64,000 nt of DNA from Paenibacillus marchantiophytorum. Its GTDB lineage: Bacteria; Bacillota; Bacilli; Paenibacillales; NBRC-103111. Numbering within the stretch: the stretch's first letter is position 1; each line of letters opens with the position of its first letter. Position numbers and translations under genes: made by a program. The notes below the pieces were generated by a model. That model ran no database searches. It was not told the origin of the DNA and saw only the letters and a program-made list of their open reading frames with translations. Where the stretch lies: NCBI RefSeq assembly GCF_014640555.1, contig NZ_BMHE01000024.1:1-64000 (forward strand), in the 5' to 3' direction. Positions 36,080 to 44,548 of the stretch are shown here, piece after piece.

Positions 36080-37060
36080 TTACCAAGAATAGGATTCGGG
36101 AGCCGGACCACCCGGTCCAGGGAATAATTCATCAAGTCTTTGCAGAAAAGAAGCATCCAGCTTGATCTCAACAGCCCGGAGCACATCACGCAGCTGCTCA
36201 ACCGTACGCGGGCCAATAATCGGTCCGGTAAGCGCGGGGTTCGCAAGCACCCAAGCCAGTGCGACGTTAGATTCCTTCTCGCCGAGTTCTCGACAAAGAG
36301 CGGAATACGCTTCGAGACTAGATCTGTTCTTCTCGATAACAGCCTTCTGTTGTGCGGTGCGGTTGTTTAAAGTCGAATTAAGCGCGCTGCCGCCTAGAAC
36401 GCCCCCTGCCATTGGGCTCCATGCGACAACGCCAATTCCCAGATCATTCGCAGCCGGTAGAACTTCCAGCTCGGGCGTCCGATTGAGCAGGCTGTAAATA
36501 TGCTGCTCAACGACCAGCCCCATGAACTTGCGATCTTTGGCTGCCGCCTGTGCTTTGACGAGATGCCAGCCGGCGAAGTTGCTCGAACCAATGTAATCGG
36601 CTTTCCCTTGGCGCACCACACCTTCGAGGGCCTCCCACAGCTCATCCCATTGCGTTCGCCAGTCGATATGATGCATGAAGAATAGCTCGACATGTTCCGT
36701 CTGCAAGCGGCGAAGCGATCCTTCCAAATGTCGGCGGATTTTGTACAGGGACAATCCTTTCTCATCGTTAGGCCCATCGAGTGGATTGCCTATTTTTTCG
36801 TAAGCCTTGGTAGCAAGGATCACTCGTTCGCGGCGATTGCCCCCTTGTGCAAACCAACGGCCGATTATGGTTTCAGTAGCACCCGAGTTCTCGCCCCAAC
36901 CATAAATATTCGCAGTGTCGAAGAAGTTAATGCCTGCATCCAACGCTTCGTCCATCATACGGAATGCTTCCTTCTCATCCGTAGACACGCCGAAGTTCAT
37001 AGTGCCAAGACATAGCCGGCTAACCTTCATCCCAGTTCTTCCAAGATAGGTGTATTCCAT
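36080..37060 (-). CDS. Aldo/keto reductase
   Basis: The product has 326 residues, an AKR TIM barrel. The catalytic tetrad is recognisable: Asp and Tyr in FFDTANIYGWG, Lys in ILATKAYEK and His in LFFMHHID. The NADPH-binding C-terminus contains PIIGPRTVEQL. It would reduce a carbonyl or oxidise an alcohol of a sugar intermediate. It is the last of nine genes, three bases behind the cupin isomerase, with GGGGAGGAG upstream. Substrate unknown. Confidence 0.92.
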   Translation of the reverse strand: MEYTYLGRTGMKVSRLCLGTMNFGVSTDEKEAFRMMDEALDAGINFFDTANIYGWGENSGATETIIGRWFAQGGNRRERVILATKAYEKIGNPLDGPNDEKGLSLYKIRRHLEGSLRRLQTEHVELFFMHHIDWRTQWDELWEALEGVVRQGKADYIGSSNFAGWHLVKAQAAAKDRKFMGLVVEQHIYSLLNRTPELEVLPAANDLGIGVVAWSPMAGGVLGGSALNSTLNNRTAQQKAVIEKNRSSLEAYSALCRELGEKESNVALAWVLANPALTGPIIGPRTVEQLRDVLRAVEIKLDASFLQRLDELFPGPGGPAPESYSW

Positions 37061-37063
37061 TGG

Positions 37064-37657
37064 TTAAATCTCCTCCCCGTCACGCCATTTTGGGTTATCG
37101 ACAACGACTGGAACACCCTGCTCTTCAACAATCAGCTTGCGAAAACCTTTCGTTTCAATTGTGCCATAATCATGACCTGAATCTGCGCGATACACGAAAA
37201 AAGTCACAAGTGATTCATTCCCTGTATTCACGCTTCGGTGGGCATAGCGAGGTGGGACGTATACGGCCTGTCCGGGGGTGAAGCGCTCGGCTTGCCAATC
37301 TCCCTCAGGATTCTCCATCAGCATATAGCCTTCTCCGCTTAAGCAATAATACACTTCAGGCGTATCCAAAATGGTATGAAAATGACCCTTCGTCATGTAA
37401 TATTCACGTCCAACTTTCCCTGGATGCACAATGCTCGTACCAAACAATAGCTCGTTAGGGGTTTCTGGCATTGTCAGCTCATAAAACTCATAGACAAGCG
37501 GATCGTCTTCCGCTACCAAATTAGCGAATGCTTTATCATTCTCATACATTCCAGCCATTTTAGACAACATCCGTTTGGTGGAGGTGTAATCTTTGGATAA
37601 TCCGTTTTTCAAATCAAAATGAGCGGAAAAAGGGATCGTGACAGCTTGTAAACTCAT
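37064..37657 (-). CDS. Cupin-type phosphoglucose isomerase-like protein
   Basis: The product has 197 residues. It carries the archaeal-type GPI cupin signature: GHFHTILDTPEVYYCLSG gives His92, His94 and Glu101, and VPPRYAHRSVNTG gives His140, a full metal-binding set. The known activity of the family is fructose-6-phosphate/glucose-6-phosphate isomerisation with a bound metal. Bacteria normally use the unrelated Pgi, so this copy probably acts on a related keto/aldo sugar or on a dedicated intermediate of this operon. Confidence 0.88.
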   Translation of the reverse strand: MSLQAVTIPFSAHFDLKNGLSKDYTSTKRMLSKMAGMYENDKAFANLVAEDDPLVYEFYELTMPETPNELLFGTSIVHPGKVGREYYMTKGHFHTILDTPEVYYCLSGEGYMLMENPEGDWQAERFTPGQAVYVPPRYAHRSVNTGNESLVTFFVYRADSGHDYGTIETKGFRKLIVEEQGVPVVVDNPKWRDGEEI

Positions 37658-37699
37658 CTAGTTTCTCTCCAATCTATCGGTAAGGTCGGGCAAAAAGGG

Positions 37700-38638
37700 T
37701 TAACGCAAGGTGCCTGCGATGCTCTCAAGCTCTGCAAATGCAGCAGGATCTATGTCCAGATGGAAGACTTCCTGAATCACTTGCGTCCAGCCGTGAATGA
37801 AATAGATCCAGCCGTCTTCGACGTGAAGCTGGCTTCCTTCCTTTTGGCGATTGGCTTGGTGCAAATAATCAAGCGCACCTCGATAGTTAAGCTCCCATAC
37901 CAAGCTATTGGACGGAAAGCATCCCTCATCGGTAATCGGTGAACCAGGCTGATCTTTACCAAGCCCTGTGGCATTAACGACCAGTGAATGCGGCTTCAAC
38001 CCGCTCAGAATTTCGTCGTTCTTAGCCGACTCTGGCGTTAAATAATAGGCGGCGACGGCATCGGGCGCGACCAGCTTCATGATCCGTTCTATTTCGTCCA
38101 GACGCTGCTTGCTCCTGTTGGACACGATCAGTTTGGTTGGCCGGTCCTTTTTGCGTGGATCAAGCAGATAGGCAGAGATTGCTATCGCACTGCCGCCTGC
38201 CCCCATGACAAACAACTCACCGCCATGCTCCTCCCAGTAGCCCTCGGGGACGAAGGCATCCAGAGTCAACCCGCTGGAGATTGGATCCTTGGCATAGCCT
38301 TCCAGCCGACCGTCTTTCTTGGATATGCAGGAAAGCTCGCCGAACATCGTCGCATAGGGGTCCAGATAATCAAACAGATCTTTGGCTGCATGGTAAAGAT
38401 CGATTTTATGTGTCGTTACCAATGCTCCAAGTGATAGTTCATCATTTTTAATAAATTCAACGGCTTCTCTGTACAGGTCAGCATCAGCGTGAATGCCGAT
38501 GTCGATTCCTTGAATAATGGCATCCTTGAGCCCCAGTGCTTTCGCCCAGAGCGGGAATAATTTCATAATTGAAGATTGAGTCGTCGTCACACCAATGAAA
38601 TAAAGGGTCGGCCTTTCGGCTTTTTGCAGCTTTAGCAT
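37700..38638 (-). CDS. Shikimate dehydrogenase-like oxidoreductase
   Basis: The product has 312 residues. The N-terminal substrate domain has VTTHKIDLY, corresponding to the VTxPxK motif of AroE with its catalytic Lys (Pro replaced by His). The Rossmann domain has VMGAGGSAIAISAYL, followed by IVSNRSKQRL. Divergence from true AroE and location in a sugar operon argue for another substrate, for example a cyclic polyol or keto acid. It overlaps the upstream dehydrogenase by seven bases and has AAAGGAG at good distance. Confidence 0.85.
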   Translation of the reverse strand: MLKLQKAERPTLYFIGVTTTQSSIMKLFPLWAKALGLKDAIIQGIDIGIHADADLYREAVEFIKNDELSLGALVTTHKIDLYHAAKDLFDYLDPYATMFGELSCISKKDGRLEGYAKDPISSGLTLDAFVPEGYWEEHGGELFVMGAGGSAIAISAYLLDPRKKDRPTKLIVSNRSKQRLDEIERIMKLVAPDAVAAYYLTPESAKNDEILSGLKPHSLVVNATGLGKDQPGSPITDEGCFPSNSLVWELNYRGALDYLHQANRQKEGSQLHVEDGWIYFIHGWTQVIQEVFHLDIDPAAFAELESIAGTLR

Positions 38639-39594
38639 CGTGCTGCTCCTTTCGAATGCTCTTCCAGCATATTTAATAAATTGTATGTCGATATCGTCGC
38701 CATTCGCTCCACGGCTTCTTGGGTGAAAGCCCCTGTGTGAGAGGTTAGTAGAAACTGCTCCAAGCCTAACAACTTATGGCCCGCTTCCGGCGGCTCCATT
38801 GAGAACACATCCTGAGCGGCTCCAGCAATTACTCCTCCAACAAGAGCGTCATACAAAGCTTCTTCGTCCACAAGTTCCCCTCTAGATGTATTGATAATCA
38901 GGGCTGAGCGCTTCATCTTGCCCAATGTTTGGCTGTTGATCAGGTGCTTCGTCTCCTGCGTATAAGGAAGATGCAGCGATACGATATCGGACTGCTCCAG
39001 CAGCGTATCCAGATCATGTAAACGGCGGATACCATTCGTCTCCAGGAAGGATTCATCGTGCATGTAAGGGTCGTACATGGCAACCTGCATGCGAAGACCT
39101 TTGGCCCGGAGCGCAACCTCTCTTCCGATCTGGCCTCCGCCAACCACACCAATGATCTTGGAGGTCAGCTCGACGCCTAGGACCCGCCCCCACTCGCCCT
39201 GCTTGACCGCAGTGACATTCTGCGGAATGTGTCTTGCCAAAGCGAACAGGAGACCAATCGCATGCTCGGCTACCGAAATGTGATTCGTGCCCGCCGCATT
39301 TCTGACCTCGATGCCAAGCTCCTTGGCTTTCTCAAGATCAATATTATCCAAGCCCATCCCGTATTTCGAGATGGCGCGCAAATCTTTGCATCTCTCCAGC
39401 ACAGCTGCCGGCAGCGGATCAACCCCAATAATGATGCCGACGACGCCCTCACTGGCAAATTCAATAATTTCCTGCTCCGTCATCGTCCGCCCGAACCGGT
39501 TCTCCACGATCTCGTAGCCCCGCTCGGTCATGAGCGGATATACAATTTCCTTGTAATTATGAAATGATTTCGGAGTGATTAGTACTTTTCCCAT
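38632..39594 (-). CDS. D-2-hydroxyacid dehydrogenase (SerA-like)
   Basis: The product has 320 residues. The NAD-binding loop is VVGGGQIGRE, and the catalytic residues are Arg238 (INTSRGELVDE), Glu267 (DVFSMEPPE) and His286 (LLTSHTGAF). The family reduces 2-keto acids or oxidises 2-hydroxy acids with NAD(H). In an operon with a lactonase it may handle a sugar acid formed by lactone opening. AAAGGAG is six bases before the ATG. Confidence 0.92.
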   Translation of the reverse strand: MGKVLITPKSFHNYKEIVYPLMTERGYEIVENRFGRTMTEQEIIEFASEGVVGIIIGVDPLPAAVLERCKDLRAISKYGMGLDNIDLEKAKELGIEVRNAAGTNHISVAEHAIGLLFALARHIPQNVTAVKQGEWGRVLGVELTSKIIGVVGGGQIGREVALRAKGLRMQVAMYDPYMHDESFLETNGIRRLHDLDTLLEQSDIVSLHLPYTQETKHLINSQTLGKMKRSALIINTSRGELVDEEALYDALVGGVIAGAAQDVFSMEPPEAGHKLLGLEQFLLTSHTGAFTQEAVERMATISTYNLLNMLEEHSKGAARC

Positions 39595-39605
39595 ACAAAA
39601 CTCCT

Positions 39606-40592
39606 TTATAAATCAAGCTCTGACAACGTTGCGGGCAATTCATGCTTGGTATTCACTTTGCCAGGGCCCGTTACCAGGTCGAAACAGGAAACGATCAGCT
39701 TCCCGTTCCAGATAATCGGCTCACTAGGCTGATCGAGCTCACCACTTAAGCCATTGGAATCCGGGCTTTGGGCGTACCGTTCGACTGTGCCATCCGGATA
39801 CACCTTGGCAATTGCATTGGCTGAGAAATCGGCAATATACAAGTGGCCATCTTCGTCCATCACCATGCCGTCAGTCGTCTGAAGTTGATCAGGGTTTTTT
39901 GCCCAAACGACGTTGTCCTTCACCGTACCGTCCAAATTAAACGTAATCTTGTGGACAGCTCCATCGCCGAAATTGCCTACATACAAGTTGCCTTGCGGAT
40001 CGAACTCAATGCCATCGGCACCATATTGATCGTTCTCATTGAGGGTCAGCAGCGTTGTCAGCATATGCGGATCATCCAGCGTATTGTTGATCTGAATGCC
40101 TTCCTCGTCGAGTCCGAAGCGATAAACACAGCTTCGCAGTAGTCCCGTAGGATCCTTGACCTTGGTCAACACACTTTGTGTGACATACATATGCGAGCCG
40201 CGAATGCGAATCCCGTTAGGATGCTCCATCCCTTGCGCAACAACAGTCGCTGCAACAACTCGGTCATCCACGATGCGAAGCCTTAGAATCCGGCCTTTGA
40301 AGCTGCCTGCCTCTGAGCCCGACCAGCCTTGATTGTCGCAAATATACACGTCACCGTCCGGTCCGAAAGCGATGCCCATCGGGCAAGCGATTCCTGTATC
40401 CGCATGAACCGGCACTTCGACCCATTTGCGCACTTGTCTTTGGGAATCGATTTTGACGAGGCAGCCTGGCCGGGAATGATCGGCAAAATTGGGACAGGAT
40501 AGCACCAGTGTTCCATCTGATGCTACCGCCATACCATCAGGTGTCGTAACATACGCTTCCGGCAATAATGTGAACAATCTTGGTTCTTTCAT
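39606..40592 (-). CDS. SMP-30/gluconolactonase-type beta-propeller
   Basis: The product has 328 residues from the ATG after AAGGAGG; an in-frame start twelve codons earlier lies inside the preceding sequence and is rejected. Repeated blades carry the family pattern (GPDGDVYICDNQG, GIEFDPQGNLYVGNFGDG, MVMDEDGHLYIADFSANA). Known members hydrolyse sugar 1,4- or 1,5-lactones with a divalent metal. It has no signal peptide. It is placed right after the zinc alcohol dehydrogenase, which could make the lactone it opens. Confidence 0.88.
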   Translation of the reverse strand: MKEPRLFTLLPEAYVTTPDGMAVASDGTLVLSCPNFADHSRPGCLVKIDSQRQVRKWVEVPVHADTGIACPMGIAFGPDGDVYICDNQGWSGSEAGSFKGRILRLRIVDDRVVAATVVAQGMEHPNGIRIRGSHMYVTQSVLTKVKDPTGLLRSCVYRFGLDEEGIQINNTLDDPHMLTTLLTLNENDQYGADGIEFDPQGNLYVGNFGDGAVHKITFNLDGTVKDNVVWAKNPDQLQTTDGMVMDEDGHLYIADFSANAIAKVYPDGTVERYAQSPDSNGLSGELDQPSEPIIWNGKLIVSCFDLVTGPGKVNTKHELPATLSELDL

Positions 40593-40624
40593 TTTAAATT
40601 CCTCCTTCAATCTATGTGTTTCGT

Positions 40625-41668
40625 TCATTTGAACGTGATGACTGTTTTCTTCAGACCGCTGTTTGTTCCAACCAACTCGAACGCATCCAGAATGCGATCA
40701 AATTCGAATACCGTTGATACGAATGCCTCTGGTTTCAGAACACCGCACGCAATCCAATTCATCACCTGCAGGTGGCTCTCCGATTCTTCCAGCTTAGAGG
40801 GCCATTGAATGAAATCCAGATGCCAGTTATACGGCGCTTTGCTCCAATTCAGACGCATTTCGGTTTCGGGTGAAATCCCATAGCAACAAATATGCCCGTA
40901 GGGTGCAAGCAGTTCCATACTCTGGTTAATAATTTCATTTTTACCGACAGCATCCACAGAAAAGTCCACACCGTTATGACAAATGTTTCTTACCGCTGCT
41001 GTCAAATCGCATTGCTTGCTATTGAAGGCATAGTGAGCACCGGCCTGCAGCGCCTCTTCCACCTTCGCGTCACTCGTTACAGAAGCGATGATGGGCCCCA
41101 TACCTAGCAGCTTGGCAAACGTGATGAAGGCAAGCCCGACTGGCCCCGCTCCAAAAACGACCACACTCGCATTGGGGCGGAATCCGAAACGTTTACAAGC
41201 GCTGAGCACCTCGCGAAAGGTAATGATCATGGGAGCAACCGTGATATCAATATCATGCGGCAGCCGCTGCTGGGCATAGTAAGCTTCGGAGAATTCCGGA
41301 TATCCCGGCCCTTTGCCATCTTCGAGCAAAGATTTGCTGTCTCCTACAACCGCATATTCGGAGAAAGCCCCCCATCCGGAATGAACCCCGTCCGTCACGC
41401 CTTCGAGAAACGGCAGCAGCACTAAGTCGCCGACTTGCAAATACCGTACGCATGCCCCCGTCTCCACCACACGACCTACCCCCTCATGCCCCAGCACCGC
41501 AGGATACGTATCAAATCCTTTGAATTCCCCATGAATCAGCTTCATATCCGTTCCACGGCAAATGCCGCAGCTAACCATCTTCACCAATGCCTGATATTCC
41601 CCATGCACGGGCTTCGCTATTTCACGGATGGCTAGCTGTCCGTCTTTGTCTACAACCAGACTTTTCAT
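40625..41668 (-). CDS. Zinc-type alcohol/sugar dehydrogenase
   Basis: The product has 347 residues from the ATG nine bases after GAGAGGAG. It is a medium-chain dehydrogenase with catalytic zinc ligands Cys34 (VSCGICRGTD) and His61-Glu62 (LGHEGVG). The nucleotide loop is VVFGAGPVGLAF. The four-cysteine structural zinc lobe usual between about residues 85 and 115 is absent, as in glucose-dehydrogenase-type members. It probably oxidises a sugar at C1 or a secondary alcohol with NAD(P). It lies 29 bases after the PfkB kinase. Confidence 0.9.
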   Translation of the reverse strand: MKSLVVDKDGQLAIREIAKPVHGEYQALVKMVSCGICRGTDMKLIHGEFKGFDTYPAVLGHEGVGRVVETGACVRYLQVGDLVLLPFLEGVTDGVHSGWGAFSEYAVVGDSKSLLEDGKGPGYPEFSEAYYAQQRLPHDIDITVAPMIITFREVLSACKRFGFRPNASVVVFGAGPVGLAFITFAKLLGMGPIIASVTSDAKVEEALQAGAHYAFNSKQCDLTAAVRNICHNGVDFSVDAVGKNEIINQSMELLAPYGHICCYGISPETEMRLNWSKAPYNWHLDFIQWPSKLEESESHLQVMNWIACGVLKPEAFVSTVFEFDRILDAFELVGTNSGLKKTVITFK

Positions 41669-41697
41669 AGCCTCTGACTCCTCTCTGCACGAAGCGC

Positions 41698-42657
41698 TCA
41701 AACTATCAGCGCCTCTACCTCCTCTTTCGTCGGCAACGAAGGAATTGCACCGATGCGCGTAGTCGCTAGGGAACCAGCCGCATTAGCAAAAAGCAGCATC
41801 TGAGGCAGCCCTTGCTCCAGATGGGGCACGCCTGCTTTCATACAATGCGCAAAGTTATGCAGCATCGCTGCCACGAAAGCGTCTCCGGCTCCCGTTGTAT
41901 CCACAACCTGAGCAGCATATCCGGCTACATATCCACTTGATTGCCCCGTTGTGTAATAGCATCCGTCTTTGCCCAACGTAACGACAACCAGTTTGGCTCC
42001 CCGGTCTAGAATGTACCGGCCGCAGGCTTCGACATCTTGACAGCCCGTTATGAATGGATACTCTTCCTCACTGATTTTGACAAAATCGGCATAGCCGAAC
42101 CCTTCATTAATTTCCTTGTATGCCTGCTCCGAGTCTCGCCACAGATCCATTCGCAAATTGGGGTCATAAGAAATCAGCAGATTGTGAGCACGCGCATAGC
42201 CAAGTGCACGAAGGGTAGCTGCTTTGCTGCTTTCACTGCCTAAGCTAATAGACCCGTAATGAAAAATTGTCGCATTGGAAATGTAGGATTCTACGATTTC
42301 TTCTGACGTGAGACGCATGTCCGCTCCAGGATGACGATAAAACATGCACTCCCGATCTCCGTCCGGCTTTTGCGCCACGAAGGAGAGCGTAGTCCGCGTC
42401 TCCTCATCGAATGCCAGATAGGAGGTGTCTACCTGCAATTGCTGAAGCACGTTTTTCAAATAGTAACCGAACGGGTCGCGCCCAACCTTGCCGATGAATC
42501 CGGCAGTTCCGCCTAATCTTGCAATACCAGCTGCAACATTGGCCGGCGCTCCGCCTGGTGCTTTAAGAAAACCTGTACTTTCCGTCAAAGGTACATCCTT
42601 GTTCGTGGAAACGAAATCAATTAACAATTCCCCTAGACAAATGACATCCAGACTCAT
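41698..42657 (-). CDS. PfkB-family fructokinase-like kinase
   Basis: The product has 319 residues. The first strand (VICLGELLIDFVS) and the GGAPANVAAGIARLGG motif resemble fructokinases; DTTGAGDAF supplies the base Asp259. Fructose is the likeliest substrate by similarity, but 2-keto-3-deoxy-gluconate is a reasonable alternative given the operon's sugar-acid enzymes. Its start overlaps the GH105 stop by four bases, and AAAGGAGG is present. Confidence 0.9.
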   Translation of the reverse strand: MSLDVICLGELLIDFVSTNKDVPLTESTGFLKAPGGAPANVAAGIARLGGTAGFIGKVGRDPFGYYLKNVLQQLQVDTSYLAFDEETRTTLSFVAQKPDGDRECMFYRHPGADMRLTSEEIVESYISNATIFHYGSISLGSESSKAATLRALGYARAHNLLISYDPNLRMDLWRDSEQAYKEINEGFGYADFVKISEEEYPFITGCQDVEACGRYILDRGAKLVVVTLGKDGCYYTTGQSSGYVAGYAAQVVDTTGAGDAFVAAMLHNFAHCMKAGVPHLEQGLPQMLLFANAAGSLATTRIGAIPSLPTKEEVEALIV

Positions 42658-43697
42658 GACTCCCCTCCTTTACCGTTCTCCGTTGACGCTCCAGCTTCTC
42701 CAGCTCTATTTGCGCTTATCAGGGCCAATGACCTAGCTGCGCTTTCCATCAGCATAAAGAATGCCTGACTTTCCGGAGCGGTCCCCGGCCGATCAAAAAA
42801 TGGCGCTGCGCACGATCCTTGAACGAGTCCATTGCTGTCGACACGTCCACGAGCAGCTCTGCGCATATCATCCGCGTAGCGTGTATAGCCATCGCCCAGA
42901 AGTCCCATTCCAATAGCCCGATAAATGGTATAGCTTAGCATTTGCGCTGCATTGGTCTCGACAAATGTCTCCGCATCATCCATCACATCGTGGAATAATC
43001 CATCTTCGCGCATATGCAGCAAACAACCGTCAATCGTTTCGAGCAAATAGCCAGAAATGCGGTTTCGCTCCACCTTCATCGAAGCAGGAAGGCTGTCCAA
43101 AACCCTTACCATGCCGGCAGCTGCCCACCCGTTGCCTACACCCCAATGCGCTTTGCGAACAAATGATTTCGCCCCATCATCCCATATATGGGAAAACAAC
43201 CTGGCCTCCGGGTCCCAGAGAAGCTTCCAGTAGCCATCGATTTGTTTTACAGCTTCTTTGTAATAACCGCATACCGCCAAAAAAGGCGGTGCCATATAGA
43301 AAGAATCAATCCAAACCTGCGGCTTATCTACGACATGGTGCAAAATCCCCTCCTCTGTTCGGGGAGCTTGGTGCAGCAGCCATGCGAGCATGCTTGCCTC
43401 CGCCTGCACGAACATCGGGTCGCCCGTGAGCTTAGCTGCATAGGCAACGGCTTCGCCATTCGCCGCAGAGTCGGTAACCGAATATCCGTCATTCATGACA
43501 CCCAGCTTACCCGAAGCATCTTGCCGAACAACCGCATCTCTCGCTAACAAGATCGCCAGCTCTGAATCTCCGCTTTCTAACATTGCTTGAGCTGCTACCC
43601 CTTGTTCCCAGGAAAATCTTTGCATGCTGAGCAGTGCTCTTTTTACTCGTTCCACTAGCTGCTCATCATCAATAAAGTTAGGCGCCCTATCTGTCAC
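42654..43697 (-). CDS. GH88/GH105 unsaturated glycuronyl hydrolase-like
   Basis: The frame is open much further upstream, but the GTG that overlaps the ThuA-like stop (GTGA) and follows AAAGGAGG is clearly the start, giving 347 residues. It is an (alpha/alpha)6 barrel with family blocks VWIDSFYMAPPFL (catalytic Asp131) and AHWGVGNGWAAAGMVR. No signal peptide is seen, so it acts inside the cell on an imported disaccharide. GH105 members hydrolyse unsaturated galacturonyl- or glucuronyl-sugars left by polysaccharide lyases. Confidence 0.88.
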   Translation of the reverse strand: MTDRAPNFIDDEQLVERVKRALLSMQRFSWEQGVAAQAMLESGDSELAILLARDAVVRQDASGKLGVMNDGYSVTDSAANGEAVAYAAKLTGDPMFVQAEASMLAWLLHQAPRTEEGILHHVVDKPQVWIDSFYMAPPFLAVCGYYKEAVKQIDGYWKLLWDPEARLFSHIWDDGAKSFVRKAHWGVGNGWAAAGMVRVLDSLPASMKVERNRISGYLLETIDGCLLHMREDGLFHDVMDDAETFVETNAAQMLSYTIYRAIGMGLLGDGYTRYADDMRRAARGRVDSNGLVQGSCAAPFFDRPGTAPESQAFFMLMESAARSLALISANRAGEAGASTENGKGGES

Positions 43698-44374
43698 AGC
43701 TGTGTTTCCTCCTTTATTGCGATTTGCTTGCTCACCGAATTGCTCACGCCCGCACACCAAGCAACCGCTTCTCCCAATAGTTGAATAACCTTTCCATGTT
43801 CTAATCCATCGGGAAGATGAGCCGGTGTGAAGCAGCACACTCTGCCATCTCCAAATGTATGTCTCCAAGCCGCGATGGAGTTTCCATCTATGGAGGAAGA
43901 ACGTAAATAGACTTCGGTCTGATCTTCCTGACAGCTCACAAAATAGTGTTCGTCCAGTATCGTAAACTTGATGCCCGCTCCTTCATAATCTACAGGCTGA
44001 TGCAGCGTCGGATGTGAGAGGAAATGACCTCTCAGCATCTGGACATACCCGCCATTTGCCGGGTAGGAGGCAAGGCCAGAGTGCCAGGCCAACCAGCCGC
44101 CGCCACGCATGACATACCGTTGGATCGCTTCACTTATTTCCTCCGTCATCCACATCCATTGCGAATCACCTTCGGGATCAAGCCGATTCTCCTTGAATAG
44201 AACGACAGCATCCGGTCGCTCGTCTAATGCACCGATCAAATCCTTCATTTCAATTATTCTCACTTCCGTTGAAGCCCGATCTCCGATAGCGGAAAGCACC
44301 GCTGACATCAAAGACTTTTCGAGTAATTCCCGTGGATGATAGTAGTCCCCCAGGACAGCAAGTATTTTATACAT
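43694..44374 (-). CDS. ThuA-like protein
   Basis: The product has 226 residues, the normal ThuA length, of a class I glutamine-amidotransferase-like fold without an obvious nucleophilic Cys. It shows GGGWLAWHSGLASYP and GRVCCFTPAHLPDGL, typical of ThuA. ThuA proteins accompany 3-keto-glycoside metabolism and trehalose utilisation; the exact chemistry is unsettled. It is the first gene of the nine-gene operon, with AAGGAGG before the ATG and a 174-base upstream region that must hold the promoter. Confidence 0.85.
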   Translation of the reverse strand: MYKILAVLGDYYHPRELLEKSLMSAVLSAIGDRASTEVRIIEMKDLIGALDERPDAVVLFKENRLDPEGDSQWMWMTEEISEAIQRYVMRGGGWLAWHSGLASYPANGGYVQMLRGHFLSHPTLHQPVDYEGAGIKFTILDEHYFVSCQEDQTEVYLRSSSIDGNSIAAWRHTFGDGRVCCFTPAHLPDGLEHGKVIQLLGEAVAWCAGVSNSVSKQIAIKEETQL

Positions 44375-44548
44375 AGGTCCTCCTTACAAGCAGCCAACTC
44401 ATTTATCCAGTTTACATCTAACTTTCTTTCTCAAATCCATCATATAGGCATTAGCACTCGGGCAGTACCCCACATCTTTCGCAAATCCTGTATATTTATT
44501 CGATGCTTAGTCCCTTTCCTCTGCTCTAATAACGCTATTTCTTCGCTT

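Noticed and set aside
37700..38638. True shikimate dehydrogenase of aromatic synthesis
   Set aside because: The VTxPxK motif reads VTTHK and the gene sits in a sugar operon with no aromatic-pathway neighbours, so only the family is assigned.
42965..43429. Long plus-strand open frame of about 150 codons
   Set aside because: It lies wholly antisense to the GH105 gene, has no ribosome binding site, and its composition is that of a shadow frame (rich in Pro, His, Arg and Ser).
43698..43868. N-terminal extension of the GH105 gene by 57 codons
   Set aside because: It would overlap the ThuA-like gene in another frame. The GTG following AAAGGAGG and forming a GTGA overlap is a far better start.
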